Part shown: positions 1 to 5,622 of the stretch, one piece after another
Layout of the letters: each line of letters opens with the position of its first letter
Position numbering within the stretch: position 1 is the stretch's first letter
Assembly: GCA_023437885.1 (NCBI GenBank)
Contig: JAEZFH010000065.1
Span: 1 to 7,446 of the forward strand
Direction of reading: 5' to 3'
Length of the DNA stretch: 7,446 bases
Origin: Bacillota bacterium
GTDB lineage: Bacteria; Bacillota; Clostridia; Lachnospirales; Lachnospiraceae
Program-made: the position numbers and the translations under genes
Notes under the pieces: model-generated
The model's input: only the letters and a program-made list of their open reading frames with translations
What the model was told of the DNA's origin: nothing
Databases searched by the model: none

Positions 1-338
1 CCCAAAAATTGTTGAACAATGCCCATAATACTTAGCGGCAATGTTGCAATCAAAAATACTGATAATGCTATGCCAAAGAATTTATTCAATTTAAGCGGAA
101 TAATCTGACTTGCGATCAATGCGATTAATATATTAACTACTGTAAATACAATGCTTGATATGGAGATATCTTTAGCCGCAATATAAGATTCTGTTCTTCC
201 TCCATTAATCCATGTATAAGGTAAAATCTGCATAATTGTTAATATATGAACAACAATATTTACACATCCTATTGTCACAGAACAATATCCTGCTTTTTTC
301 AAACTATATGTTCTTACTTTTTCTATTATCTGCTTCAT
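1..338 (-). CDS. Multi-pass membrane protein of unknown function, 3' end cut by window edge
   Basis: An open frame starts with ATG at 338 and runs leftward off the window, giving 112 complete codons with no stop. AGGGAG lies 6 nt before the ATG, a good ribosome binding site. The N-terminus is short and basic (MKQIIEKVR, then LKK). Three hydrophobic segments follow at about residues 18-37, 60-80 and 87-107. A polar stretch with the motif LPYTWINGGRTESY (39-52) lies between the first two. I recall similar small 4-TM proteins with a P-Y-x-W-x-N-G-G-R loop in Firmicutes, but not a function for them. It begins 65 nt after the stop of the LUD-domain gene with no evident terminator between, so the two may be co-transcribed. 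Membrane topology is inferred from hydrophobicity only. Confidence 0.75.
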   Translation of the reverse strand, partial: MKQIIEKVRTYSLKKAGYCSVTIGCVNIVVHILTIMQILPYTWINGGRTESYIAAKDISISSIVFTVVNILIALIASQIIPLKLNKFFGIALSVFLIATLPLSIMGIVQQFL

Positions 339-403
339 ATGGCTCTCCCTTATCCATTCCAATTTGTTAATAGAACTTTATTTCTGGTTTATGCTGATGA
401 TAC

Positions 404-1021
404 TTAAAATCCGCATTCCTCATCCACTATTATTACTTTCATTCTATTGCTATTGACTTGCCCCTCAATGATGGAAAGGCTGTTACAAACCCTTTCCTTG
501 GATACGCAATCAACGCATCTGTTTAATGCAACGCAGGGAGGATGATACCCTGCCCGCTTCGCATTCAAAGGGGAAGCGATGTTCTTCGCTCTTTTTATTG
601 CTTCCTCTACGGTATCTACAATTTTATTTTTACCGATTACGATCATAACCTTATCCGGTCCATATGAAATTGCTGCTACCCGATTGCCGCTATGATCTAT
701 ATTAACAATTCTTCCATCTACAGATACCGCATTGGAGCTGGTAATATACCAGTCTGAAAGGAGAGCCTTCCTTTTTATTTCCTTACATTCCTCCGGGCTA
801 TTCGCTAGCTCCTTATCATATACTATACTCCCCCTTGCAGTTAAAGCGTTAGATATATTCATCCTTTGGAGGGTAGCCGAATGACCTATTCCAATGCTCA
901 TGTTATCAGGTATTAAATTCAACAGGTATAGTCTGACCTCTTCTAAATTATCAAAATATAACACTTCTATATTTCTTAATCTGAAATTCTCCTGAATTTT
1001 TTTCAATTTTTCCTTGTCCAT
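404..1021 (-). CDS. LUD-domain (DUF162) protein, lactate-utilization family
   Basis: This 205-residue protein fits the LUD domain (LutB/LutC, YkgG-like). Visible family motifs are GIGHSATL (44-51) and a block at 95-122 with key residues SSNAVSVDG, NIDHSGNRVAA and YGP. A cysteine cluster follows at C163, C169, C172 and C179 (PPC-x5-C-x2-C-x6-C), as in solo clostridial DUF162 proteins, and could bind metal or a cluster. LutABC proteins act in L-lactate oxidation, but no lutA or lutB lies nearby and there is no ferredoxin-like domain. A lactate role is therefore not shown here, and the true function of solo members is unclear to me. The ATG at 1021 is supported by an AGGGGG motif 5 nt upstream. 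A possible partner is the membrane protein gene 65 nt downstream. Confidence 0.88.
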   Translation of the reverse strand: MDKEKLKKIQENFRLRNIEVLYFDNLEEVRLYLLNLIPDNMSIGIGHSATLQRMNISNALTARGSIVYDKELANSPEECKEIKRKALLSDWYITSSNAVSVDGRIVNIDHSGNRVAAISYGPDKVMIVIGKNKIVDTVEEAIKRAKNIASPLNAKRAGYHPPCVALNRCVDCVSKERVCNSLSIIEGQVNSNRMKVIIVDEECGF

Positions 1022-1129
1022 ACTTGCCCCCTATTTGTGTTTGCTTCCTCATATCGGCAATTTTTATTTTAATCATAGGTCAGAAATATAATATCCATGA
1101 ATTACAATTCACTCTCATACCCTAATAAG

Positions 1130-1271
1130 TTATGGGTAGTATTATTCCTTCCATACACAGCCAGATATTTATCTTCGTCAACCCCAACGAAGTATTGAGG
1201 CTCGCTGAGCAATACCTATGCGAGGACTTCTCTGTTCGCCTGTGAAATTTCAAGAACAACACTACCCATAA
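1130..1271 (-). repeat. 142-nt terminal-inverted-repeat element, possible structured RNA or MITE
   Basis: The ends are perfect 11-bp inverted repeats: TTATGGGTAGT at 1130-1140 and ACTACCCATAA at 1261-1271. If the minus strand is transcribed, the helix extends to 20 bp (1271-1252 with 1130-1149), because three DNA mismatches become G-U wobbles. The same positions would be A-C mismatches on the plus strand, so the minus strand looks like the RNA strand. Inside are a hairpin GTATTG (1215-1210) / CAATAC (1197-1192) with an inner CTC/GAG, and a hairpin CTTCGT (1192-1187) / ACGAAG (1178-1173) with an 8-nt loop. CTCGC (1224-1220) can alternatively pair with GCGAG (1205-1201). Combined with the GTATTG/CAATAC helix, that would make an H-type pseudoknot. 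No known Rfam family is recognised. It could be a small non-autonomous transposable repeat or a non-coding RNA. Confidence 0.6.
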
Positions 1272-1295
1272 TTCAATTTATTACCTTATACTATT

Positions 1296-1503
1296 GACTT
1301 TTATGGCTTTATTTTAATAACTTTATTTTTATGATTTATCTTTATGACTTTATCTTTATGGCTTCATCTTTAAGGCTTTATCTTCTAGCTTTATCTTTTA
1401 GCTTTATCTTTTAGCTTTATCTTTAGCTTATCTTTTAGCTTTTTCTTGATAGCTTTTTCTTGATAGCTTTTATTTTTATGGCTTTATCTATGTAACTTTA
1501 TAC
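1296..1503. repeat. Degenerate AT-rich tandem repeat, 12-15 nt units
   Basis: About 14 imperfect units follow one another. On the plus strand the core is TAGCTTTATCTTT, with three exact 13-nt copies at 1386-1424. Two exact 14-nt variants, AGCTTTTTCTTGAT, lie at about 1438-1466. Outer units drift to GGCTTTATTTTAAT-like forms. Unit length varies between 12 and 15, so no reading frame is kept and the array is unlikely to code for protein. It starts 21 nt after the stop of the ATPase gene and ends about 25 nt from the inverted-repeat element. Slippage-driven expansion of low-complexity DNA is the simplest origin. Confidence 0.8.
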
Positions 1504-1524
1504 TATTCCGCATATTCTACGGTA

Positions 1525-2619
1525 TTATTTTACTGCCTTAACCAGGAATCGGTTTCCGCCGCATAGTACCAGCTTCTGGCCCTCCGGTGCCTTAACCAGC
1601 CATTCCATATCTTCCGGGCTTAAGCTAAAGAGAGGCTTTAAGAGCTCCATTTTTTCTGCCGGATGTCTGAAAATTTCAAAATAACCGGAGATATTACGGA
1701 AGCTTAACCTCTTCGTAAGGAAGGAAGCGGTATCTTCAATAGCTGAGGTGATAACAAAGTCCTGGGACTTGGATACCTTATACATCATAGCCATATATTT
1801 GTCATAACGCATGAAGATCTTATCCGCATCATCAAGCAGGAGCCTTGCTCCGGTAATCGGGGCCTTGCCGTTCAGTCTGGTCCAGACATCTTCAATTGCC
1901 ATAAGGCAGTATTTATCCACATCTTCCGCCGGAACTCCCGCAACATCATAGATAATTAACCGGTGTCCACCGATGGATATCTGATTCTTTCCCTCAGCAA
2001 ATCGGTTCAGCTCTGCTACCGCATCTGACAGCTCCTGCAGCTCCTCCAGGAAGGTATCCTTAAGCAGAACATTATCCGTACTTGCCGGTGATAGATTTAA
2101 TTCTGCAGCCACCTTATCCAAACTTGCCTTAATATCGTCCAATTTCTTGGCAATCTTTTTACTTTTATAGTCCTCAATCATGCTGCCAAATGCAAGAGCA
2201 TATTGGTTCCAATCCAATTCTCCGCATTCTACACAGAGTTTTAACATAACCTGCTCGATCAGATATTTCTGGAGATTCGTCAGCTTTGGAATTTTGGTTT
2301 CAATCAATAGCTTCGCCAGACCAAATTTAATCTTGCTTAAGAATACCACGTCCTGTTCACTGATTTCAGATGCATCTTGAATAATCAAAGGATTTAGAGG
2401 CTGTTTTGCCAGGTCAATAATCAACCCGTCGTATTTTTCGGCAAGCTCATTGAATTCTCCCCGCTTGCTGATTACGAATACAGTCCCCTCTGTATTCTCA
2501 AGAACATGCTCAATTTCATTCTTTAATGCATAGGTCTTTCCTGTTCCGGCGGGTCCGAAATAAAAGCCGCTGCCACTCTTAATCATATCCCTACGCTGTT
2601 GGTAAATTAATACTGCCAT
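1525..2619 (-). CDS. Orphan VirB4/TraE-like P-loop ATPase
   Basis: The 364-residue protein has Walker A GPAGTGKT (22-29), followed by a strand and an acidic turn (VFVISKRGEFNELAEKY), as in the VirB4/TraE ATPases of conjugation systems. A second conserved part has LIIYDVAG (221-228), Walker B LLLDDADKI (260-268) and a late motor strand with TSAIEDTASFL. Where VirB4 proteins usually carry Asp-Glu in Walker B, this one has Asp-Asp. The VirB4 N-terminal domain is missing, since the P-loop begins at residue 22. Residues 85-215 form a helical, charged insert. AAGGAGG 7 nt before the ATG fixes the start. No relaxase, coupling protein, VirB6 or lysozyme gene is nearby, so this may be a domesticated or solo relative rather than part of an active element. 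The ATPase call is firm; the cellular role is unknown. Confidence 0.8.
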   Translation of the reverse strand: MAVLIYQQRRDMIKSGSGFYFGPAGTGKTYALKNEIEHVLENTEGTVFVISKRGEFNELAEKYDGLIIDLAKQPLNPLIIQDASEISEQDVVFLSKIKFGLAKLLIETKIPKLTNLQKYLIEQVMLKLCVECGELDWNQYALAFGSMIEDYKSKKIAKKLDDIKASLDKVAAELNLSPASTDNVLLKDTFLEELQELSDAVAELNRFAEGKNQISIGGHRLIIYDVAGVPAEDVDKYCLMAIEDVWTRLNGKAPITGARLLLDDADKIFMRYDKYMAMMYKVSKSQDFVITSAIEDTASFLTKRLSFRNISGYFEIFRHPAEKMELLKPLFSLSPEDMEWLVKAPEGQKLVLCGGNRFLVKAVK

Positions 2620-2663
2620 GCCTGTTCCTCCTTAATAATTATTACTCTGAGTATGATAATCTA

Positions 2664-2691
2664 ATTATTCCGGGTAATGCCAAACTGTAAA
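2664..2691 (-). promoter_or_regulatory. Predicted sigma-A promoter of the VirB4-like gene
   Basis: On the minus strand, TTTACA (2691-2686) and AATAAT (2669-2664) are 16 nt apart, each with five of six consensus bases. Transcription would start near 2657, leaving a leader of about 38 nt that contains the AAGGAGG ribosome binding site. An alternative pair further upstream, CTGGCA then TATCAT with 17 nt between, is also possible. Confidence 0.5.
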
Positions 2692-3022
2692 TTTATGATA
2701 CAGATCAAATATAAGTATGCCAGATTTTTCTTCGATTGTATAGTATTGAAATAAAAAAACTGTGTCATTTCCGAACTTTTTCATAGCACTTTCCTAAGCT
2801 GCAGCAAGCCGTATGGCCCTGTTCAGCCTCAACGATGTTCTTTCAACATGCGACAGTCTGCTGTATTGCTATAACCTTGGATAAAATGCCTATAATCCAT
2901 TCTTCCTGTGGTTGCGTGACTTGATTCCGGTTTTCATTAATCGTCAGATAATAGTATAGTATAAATGAATGTCAATATGGAGCAGGCACAGCTTATTTTT
3001 CTAATAAATTAAAAATCAGATG

Positions 3023-3051
3023 TTTTCATTTTGATTGTTATTATGTATACT
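3023..3051 (+). promoter_or_regulatory. Predicted sigma-A promoter of lgt
   Basis: TTTTCA (3023-3028) and TATACT (3046-3051) are separated by 17 nt. The -10 box has five of six consensus bases and is preceded by TG; the -35 is weaker, with four of six. Transcription would start near 3058 and leave an untranslated leader of about 165 nt. Confidence 0.5.
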
Positions 3052-3114
3052 ATAGAAAGGTATCATAGCTGTTCCATTTACTGCATTGCAATACAATCTG
3101 CGGATTCTTATCCC

Positions 3115-3162
3115 TCCTGCAAAGTCTAAAACCTGGAGCAGGGTAATCAATTGCAGGACTTT
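3115..3162 (+). promoter_or_regulatory. Competing inverted repeats in the lgt leader
   Basis: TCCTGCAA (3115-3122) is a perfect 8-bp inverted partner of TTGCAGGA (3151-3158). AAAGTC (3121-3126) pairs perfectly with GACTTT (3157-3162), and CCTGC (3116-3120) can also pair with GCAGG (3138-3142). The first and second helices share bases, so they exclude each other in part. This resembles a switchable leader, but no known riboswitch or T-box core is recognised. Confidence 0.35.
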
Positions 3163-3224
3163 ATGCAAAGGCGGCCAGTTACCTAATTTACTACCTTACA
3201 TATGCAGGGAAAGGACTTAAGAAT

Positions 3225-4169
3225 ATGAAAAACGAACTATTTACAATCGGACCTGTCACCGTCTATGGATACGGTCTGATGATTGCCATCGGCGCTCTTT
3301 CTGCTTATCTTGTGACAGAATACCGCGCCAAGAAGAAGGGAATGAGATACGACCTGGTCTTCAATCTTTTTATTTGGTGCCTGGCTGGCGGTATTGTCGG
3401 TGCCAAGCTTCTCTATCTCATCACCCAGATCAAGGCAATCCTTGCAGATCCTGCCTTATTGTTGGATATATCCCACGGATTTGTAGTATACGGCGGCATT
3501 ATCGGAGGTATCCTCTCCGGCTTCCTGTATACCCGAAAGCATAAGGTCAATTTTTTACAGTTCTTTGACCTTGTTATGCCCTCCATTGCACTTGCACAGG
3601 GTTTCGGCAGACTGGGCTGCATTTTTGCCGGCTGCTGCTATGGTGCGAAGACCGCCGGCGATTTCCATATTATATTTCGTGAGTCGGATTTTGCACCGAA
3701 TAACGTACCCCTGATACCCACCCAGCCGCTCTCCAGCGCACTCAATTTTCTTCATTTCATTGTACTTGTGCTTATATCAAAGAGAACCAAGGCAAATGGT
3801 CAGGTTGCGGGCTTTTATCTTGTATTCTATAGTGCCGGCCGTTTCCTTATAGAATTCTACCGCGGTGACCTGGAACGCGGAAGTGTGGGAAGCCTGTCCA
3901 CCTCCCAGTTTATCGCCATCTTTTTATTCGTCATCGGCTTGGCCATCGTGATCATCTGCGGGCTAGTTGCAGGCAGATCCGCTGTCGCCGGGGCAGGTAC
4001 CGCTTCGGAGTCAGGTAATGTTCAGGATAAGGAAAATGCCGGTATTACAGGCACTGTTTCAGATTCTTCTGCAAATACCGAAGTTACGGAGGAGGCTGAA
4101 GCTCAAACCGGAGAGCTTGTAACAGATCCCAAGGCTTCTTCGGATGAGCAACCGAAAGCAGAGGAATAG
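3225..4169 (+). CDS. lgt: Prolipoprotein diacylglyceryl transferase with acidic C-terminal tail
   Basis: Lgt is an integral membrane enzyme that moves the diacylglyceryl group of phosphatidylglycerol to the lipobox cysteine of prolipoproteins, the first step of lipoprotein maturation. Family marks are the N-terminal VYGYGLMIAIGAL (13-25), the HGFVVYGGIIGG segment (84-95), the signature GFGRLGCIFAGCCYG (126-140) and the late GRFLIEFYRGD (205-215). There are about seven hydrophobic segments, the last at about 229-249. Residues 250-314 are an additional Ala/Glu/Ser/Thr-rich acidic tail with no hydrophobic stretch. It makes the protein about 50 residues longer than typical Lgt and is predicted to lie on the cytoplasmic side. 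AAAGGA 9 nt before the ATG supports the start. The gene stands alone, divergent from the VirB4-like gene. Confidence 0.95.
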   Translation: MKNELFTIGPVTVYGYGLMIAIGALSAYLVTEYRAKKKGMRYDLVFNLFIWCLAGGIVGAKLLYLITQIKAILADPALLLDISHGFVVYGGIIGGILSGFLYTRKHKVNFLQFFDLVMPSIALAQGFGRLGCIFAGCCYGAKTAGDFHIIFRESDFAPNNVPLIPTQPLSSALNFLHFIVLVLISKRTKANGQVAGFYLVFYSAGRFLIEFYRGDLERGSVGSLSTSQFIAIFLFVIGLAIVIICGLVAGRSAVAGAGTASESGNVQDKENAGITGTVSDSSANTEVTEEAEAQTGELVTDPKASSDEQPKAEE

Positions 4170-4204
4170 AACACCCGCCCGCCAATCAATGAAGCCTGCT
4201 TAAT

Positions 4205-4307
4205 AAAAACAGGATGCCGTATAGCCGATATTCACTCCTTCCGGCACTGATATTCTTTCAAATCATCAGTGCCAGAGGTCTGAACCAGCTATTCAGCATC
4301 CTATTTT
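4205..4307. terminator. Bidirectional terminator-like structure between lgt and the collagen-like gene
   Basis: Nested inverted repeats form one long imperfect hairpin. AGGATGC (4211-4217) pairs with GCATCCT (4296-4302), ATAGC (4221-4225) with GCTAT (4288-4292), and GGCACTGAT (4243-4251) with ATCAGTGCC (4265-4273). A-rich 4205-4209 and T-rich 4304-4307 flank the outer stem, so each strand ends in a short U-run. It lies between two convergent stop codons, the right place for a shared terminator, although the stem is longer and more branched than usual. Confidence 0.6.
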
Positions 4308-4329
4308 ATTGAATCAGACGGAAATTCAA

Positions 4330-4863
4330 CTAAAAACACCGGAAGAAAAAGATTCTCCGCAGACTGATCCGGTCAAATTCCCAACGATTTCTTCTCCAGC
4401 GGAAGCCCTGTACGAAATCCCGGTCTACAAAGGTAGGGAAGAACCAAAACTCATTTCCATTGACGAGCCAGATATAGGTGAAACGGAACAAACATCCTCT
4501 CATTCCCCTGTGTATTGATTGGAGGTCATTTCCTGGACCCGGCCTGCCCGGACCTGGCCTTCCTGGCCCACCCGGTCTTCCCGGACCACCCGGTCTACCT
4601 GGACCGCCCGGCCTTCCCGGACCCGGTCCGCCAAAGAAGCTTCTCTCCGGCTCTCCCGGTTCTCCCATCTGTCTCCGCTCCATATTAGGTAGCTCCGGTA
4701 TGAAATCCGGCGGAGCGGACCTTGGCTGTCCATCCATCTGCTGCATCTGCGATACGCTATCCGTTGGAGAGGGTATATATCCCTCCGATCCCATTGGCTG
4801 CCTTTGTACATAGTCGTATTTACTTGTATGCTCTCTATCTTGATTGAAATTATCGTTATACAA
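4330..4863 (-). CDS. Collagen-like Gly-Pro-rich protein with aromatic/Arg-rich C-terminal domain
   Basis: The 177-residue protein has three parts. Residues 1-76 are polar and Pro/Gln/Met-rich. Residues 78-111 are a Gly-Pro tract built from GPGRPG and GRPGGP units. Residues 117-177 form a compact, likely folded domain with C120, an FRFTYIW strand, FWFFPTFV, GFRWRRNRW and a final FFFRC. I recall similar clostridial proteins that place this domain after Gly-Pro repeats, but know no function for them. No signal peptide or membrane segment is seen. The start is TTG at 4863: GGGGAAG lies 5-8 nt upstream, no in-frame ATG precedes it, and a TAA stop lies 10 codons upstream. The plus-strand frames over this region are antisense reflections of the repeat. 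The gene lies 105 nt downstream of the ABC permease gene and could be read from its transcript or its own weak promoter. Confidence 0.75.
   Translation of the reverse strand: MYNDNFNQDREHTSKYDYVQRQPMGSEGYIPSPTDSVSQMQQMDGQPRSAPPDFIPELPNMERRQMGEPGEPERSFFGGPGPGRPGGPGRPGGPGRPGGPGRPGPGRPGPGNDLQSIHRGMRGCLFRFTYIWLVNGNEFWFFPTFVDRDFVQGFRWRRNRWEFDRISLRRIFFFRCF
4531..4632 (-). repeat. GC-rich 9/18-nt repeats encoding the Gly-Pro tract
   Basis: Near-identical 18-nt units on the plus strand, such as CCCGGACCACCCGGTCTA, recur in frame and encode GPGRPG-type repeats. The segment is far richer in GC than its surroundings. Third-base differences between units suggest selection on the protein rather than very recent duplication. 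Confidence 0.85.
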
Positions 4864-4924
4864 GATGTCTTCCCCTTTCTGCGCAATAATTTATACACTA
4901 TTCTATGAAGATTGCATGTAAAAA

Positions 4925-4960
4925 GTTATACGAAAAAAGAGTTTCCATCCGGGAAAATCC
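4925..4960 (-). terminator. Weak terminator candidate after the ABC permease gene
   Basis: On the minus strand, TTTCC-cggat-GGAAA forms a 5-bp stem followed by CTCTTTTTT, just after the permease stop. The stem is short, so termination may be partial and the collagen-like gene downstream could still be read through. Confidence 0.35.
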
Positions 4961-4968
4961 TATTAATA

Positions 4969-5622
4969 TCAGAATTCTTTTTTACGGTATATCTGGACCG
5001 ATACCGTATAGGATAGTGCAAGGGCAAAAAGCAGAAACAGGGGCAGCAAAAGATATGCATTGTCCATAAGTCTTCTTCCGATATCGATCAGCCTTTCGGG
5101 TATCGTAAGATTGCCTTCCTTTACCGCCTTGCTCAGCAGATAGAATATTACAAAGGGAATAATATAAATCGCAAAGAAGATCATTCTTGCTTTTTCCACC
5201 CCCAGCTTGGTGATAAAGGGCAGAGAAATACTATAGAACAGGACGATAATCGCCGCACCGATCCAGCTGCTTGTTACTCCCGCTGTCAGCTCCCTATTTT
5301 TAAGAACAAAGTTCAGTATTACGGTAAACACCGTACTTACTGCAGAACCAATTAAGGTTAATGAGATCATAATTGCATATTTACCGCGGACAATATCTTC
5401 TCTCGATACCGGCATGGTCAGTGCGTAGACATCCCATTTTGCTATTTCATCATAGGAATAAGTACTCAAAGTTAATATCGCAATCAGCATCGTGAATATG
5501 CTGGAGAAAAAACTGGCATCCTCCGAGGTAAATGCCATAAAACCATATAATAATGTTACCAATGCAAAAATTTTAATGTTCTTCTTCAGATTCACAAAAT
5601 CCTTCATCATTAAACCAATCAT
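4969..5622 (-). CDS. ABC-2 type transporter permease
   Basis: The 217-residue protein has six predicted membrane segments at about 18-32, 37-55, 84-107, 118-136, 146-164 and 188-209. Between the second and third is the motif YDEIAKWDVYALTMPVSRE (57-75), the hallmark of the ABC2_membrane_5 (PF13346) permease group. It is the membrane partner of the ATPase encoded just upstream; the two genes overlap by 4 nt (ATGA), which points to translational coupling. An AAGGAG site lies inside the end of the ATPase gene. The likely complex is two ATPases with two permeases, exporting or extracting a substrate that the sequence does not reveal. Family context suggests peptide antibiotics or envelope stress. 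Confidence 0.9.
   Translation of the reverse strand: MIGLMMKDFVNLKKNIKIFALVTLLYGFMAFTSEDASFFSSIFTMLIAILTLSTYSYDEIAKWDVYALTMPVSREDIVRGKYAIMISLTLIGSAVSTVFTVILNFVLKNRELTAGVTSSWIGAAIIVLFYSISLPFITKLGVEKARMIFFAIYIIPFVIFYLLSKAVKEGNLTIPERLIDIGRRLMDNAYLLLPLFLLFALALSYTVSVQIYRKKEF

Larger units (their letters stand above)
1022..1524. other. 503-bp non-coding but structured intergenic region
   Basis: No convincing gene is seen between the LUD gene start and the ATPase stop. The region holds the inverted-repeat element at 1130-1271 and the AT-rich tandem repeats at about 1296-1503. Positions 1022-1129 must carry the LUD promoter. The only candidate I see, on the minus strand, is TATGAT at 1060-1065 with a weak TTCATG 18 nt further upstream, which I do not consider firm. 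Confidence 0.7.
2620..3224. other. 605-bp divergent intergenic region
   Basis: No coding frame with a ribosome binding site is seen on either strand. The region holds the ATPase promoter (2664-2691), a predicted lgt promoter (3023-3051) and a long lgt leader. Positions 2750-2950 show no recognisable gene or RNA. A small hairpin ATGTT-gaaag-AACAT is present on the minus strand near 2840-2860. TATAGT with a TTTTCA box 18 nt upstream, near 2932-2961 on the plus strand, could be a second, weaker promoter. Confidence 0.6.

Noticed and set aside
1090..1268. Minus-strand frame across the inverted-repeat element (MGSVVLEISQANREVLA, amber TAG, then VLLSEPQYFVGVDEDKYLAV)
   Set aside because: It looks protein-like and keeps one frame across a TAG. 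However, it has no ribosome binding site, is interrupted by the stop and overlaps the paired structure. Readthrough or a gene remnant cannot be excluded, but there is no supporting evidence.
1296..1503. CRISPR array
   Set aside because: Units of 12-15 nt are directly adjacent, with no unique spacers and no cas genes.
3061..3224. T-box or known riboswitch in the lgt leader
   Set aside because: No GGTGG-type T-box sequence and no known aptamer core is present.
4309..4518. Plus-strand 69-codon frame over the end of the collagen-like gene
   Set aside because: It is antisense to the folded C-terminal domain, has no ribosome binding site, and its start lies in the terminator.
4478..4813. Plus-strand collagen-like frame with GLPGPP repeats
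   Set aside because: A Gly-Pro repeat read antisense also gives Gly-Pro. The minus frame has a ribosome binding site and a recognisable C-terminal domain; the plus frame has neither.
4500..4898. Minus-strand 132-codon frame overlapping the collagen-like gene
   Set aside because: It gives an Arg-rich out-of-frame reading of the repeats with no domain, and its start is not preceded by a good ribosome binding site.
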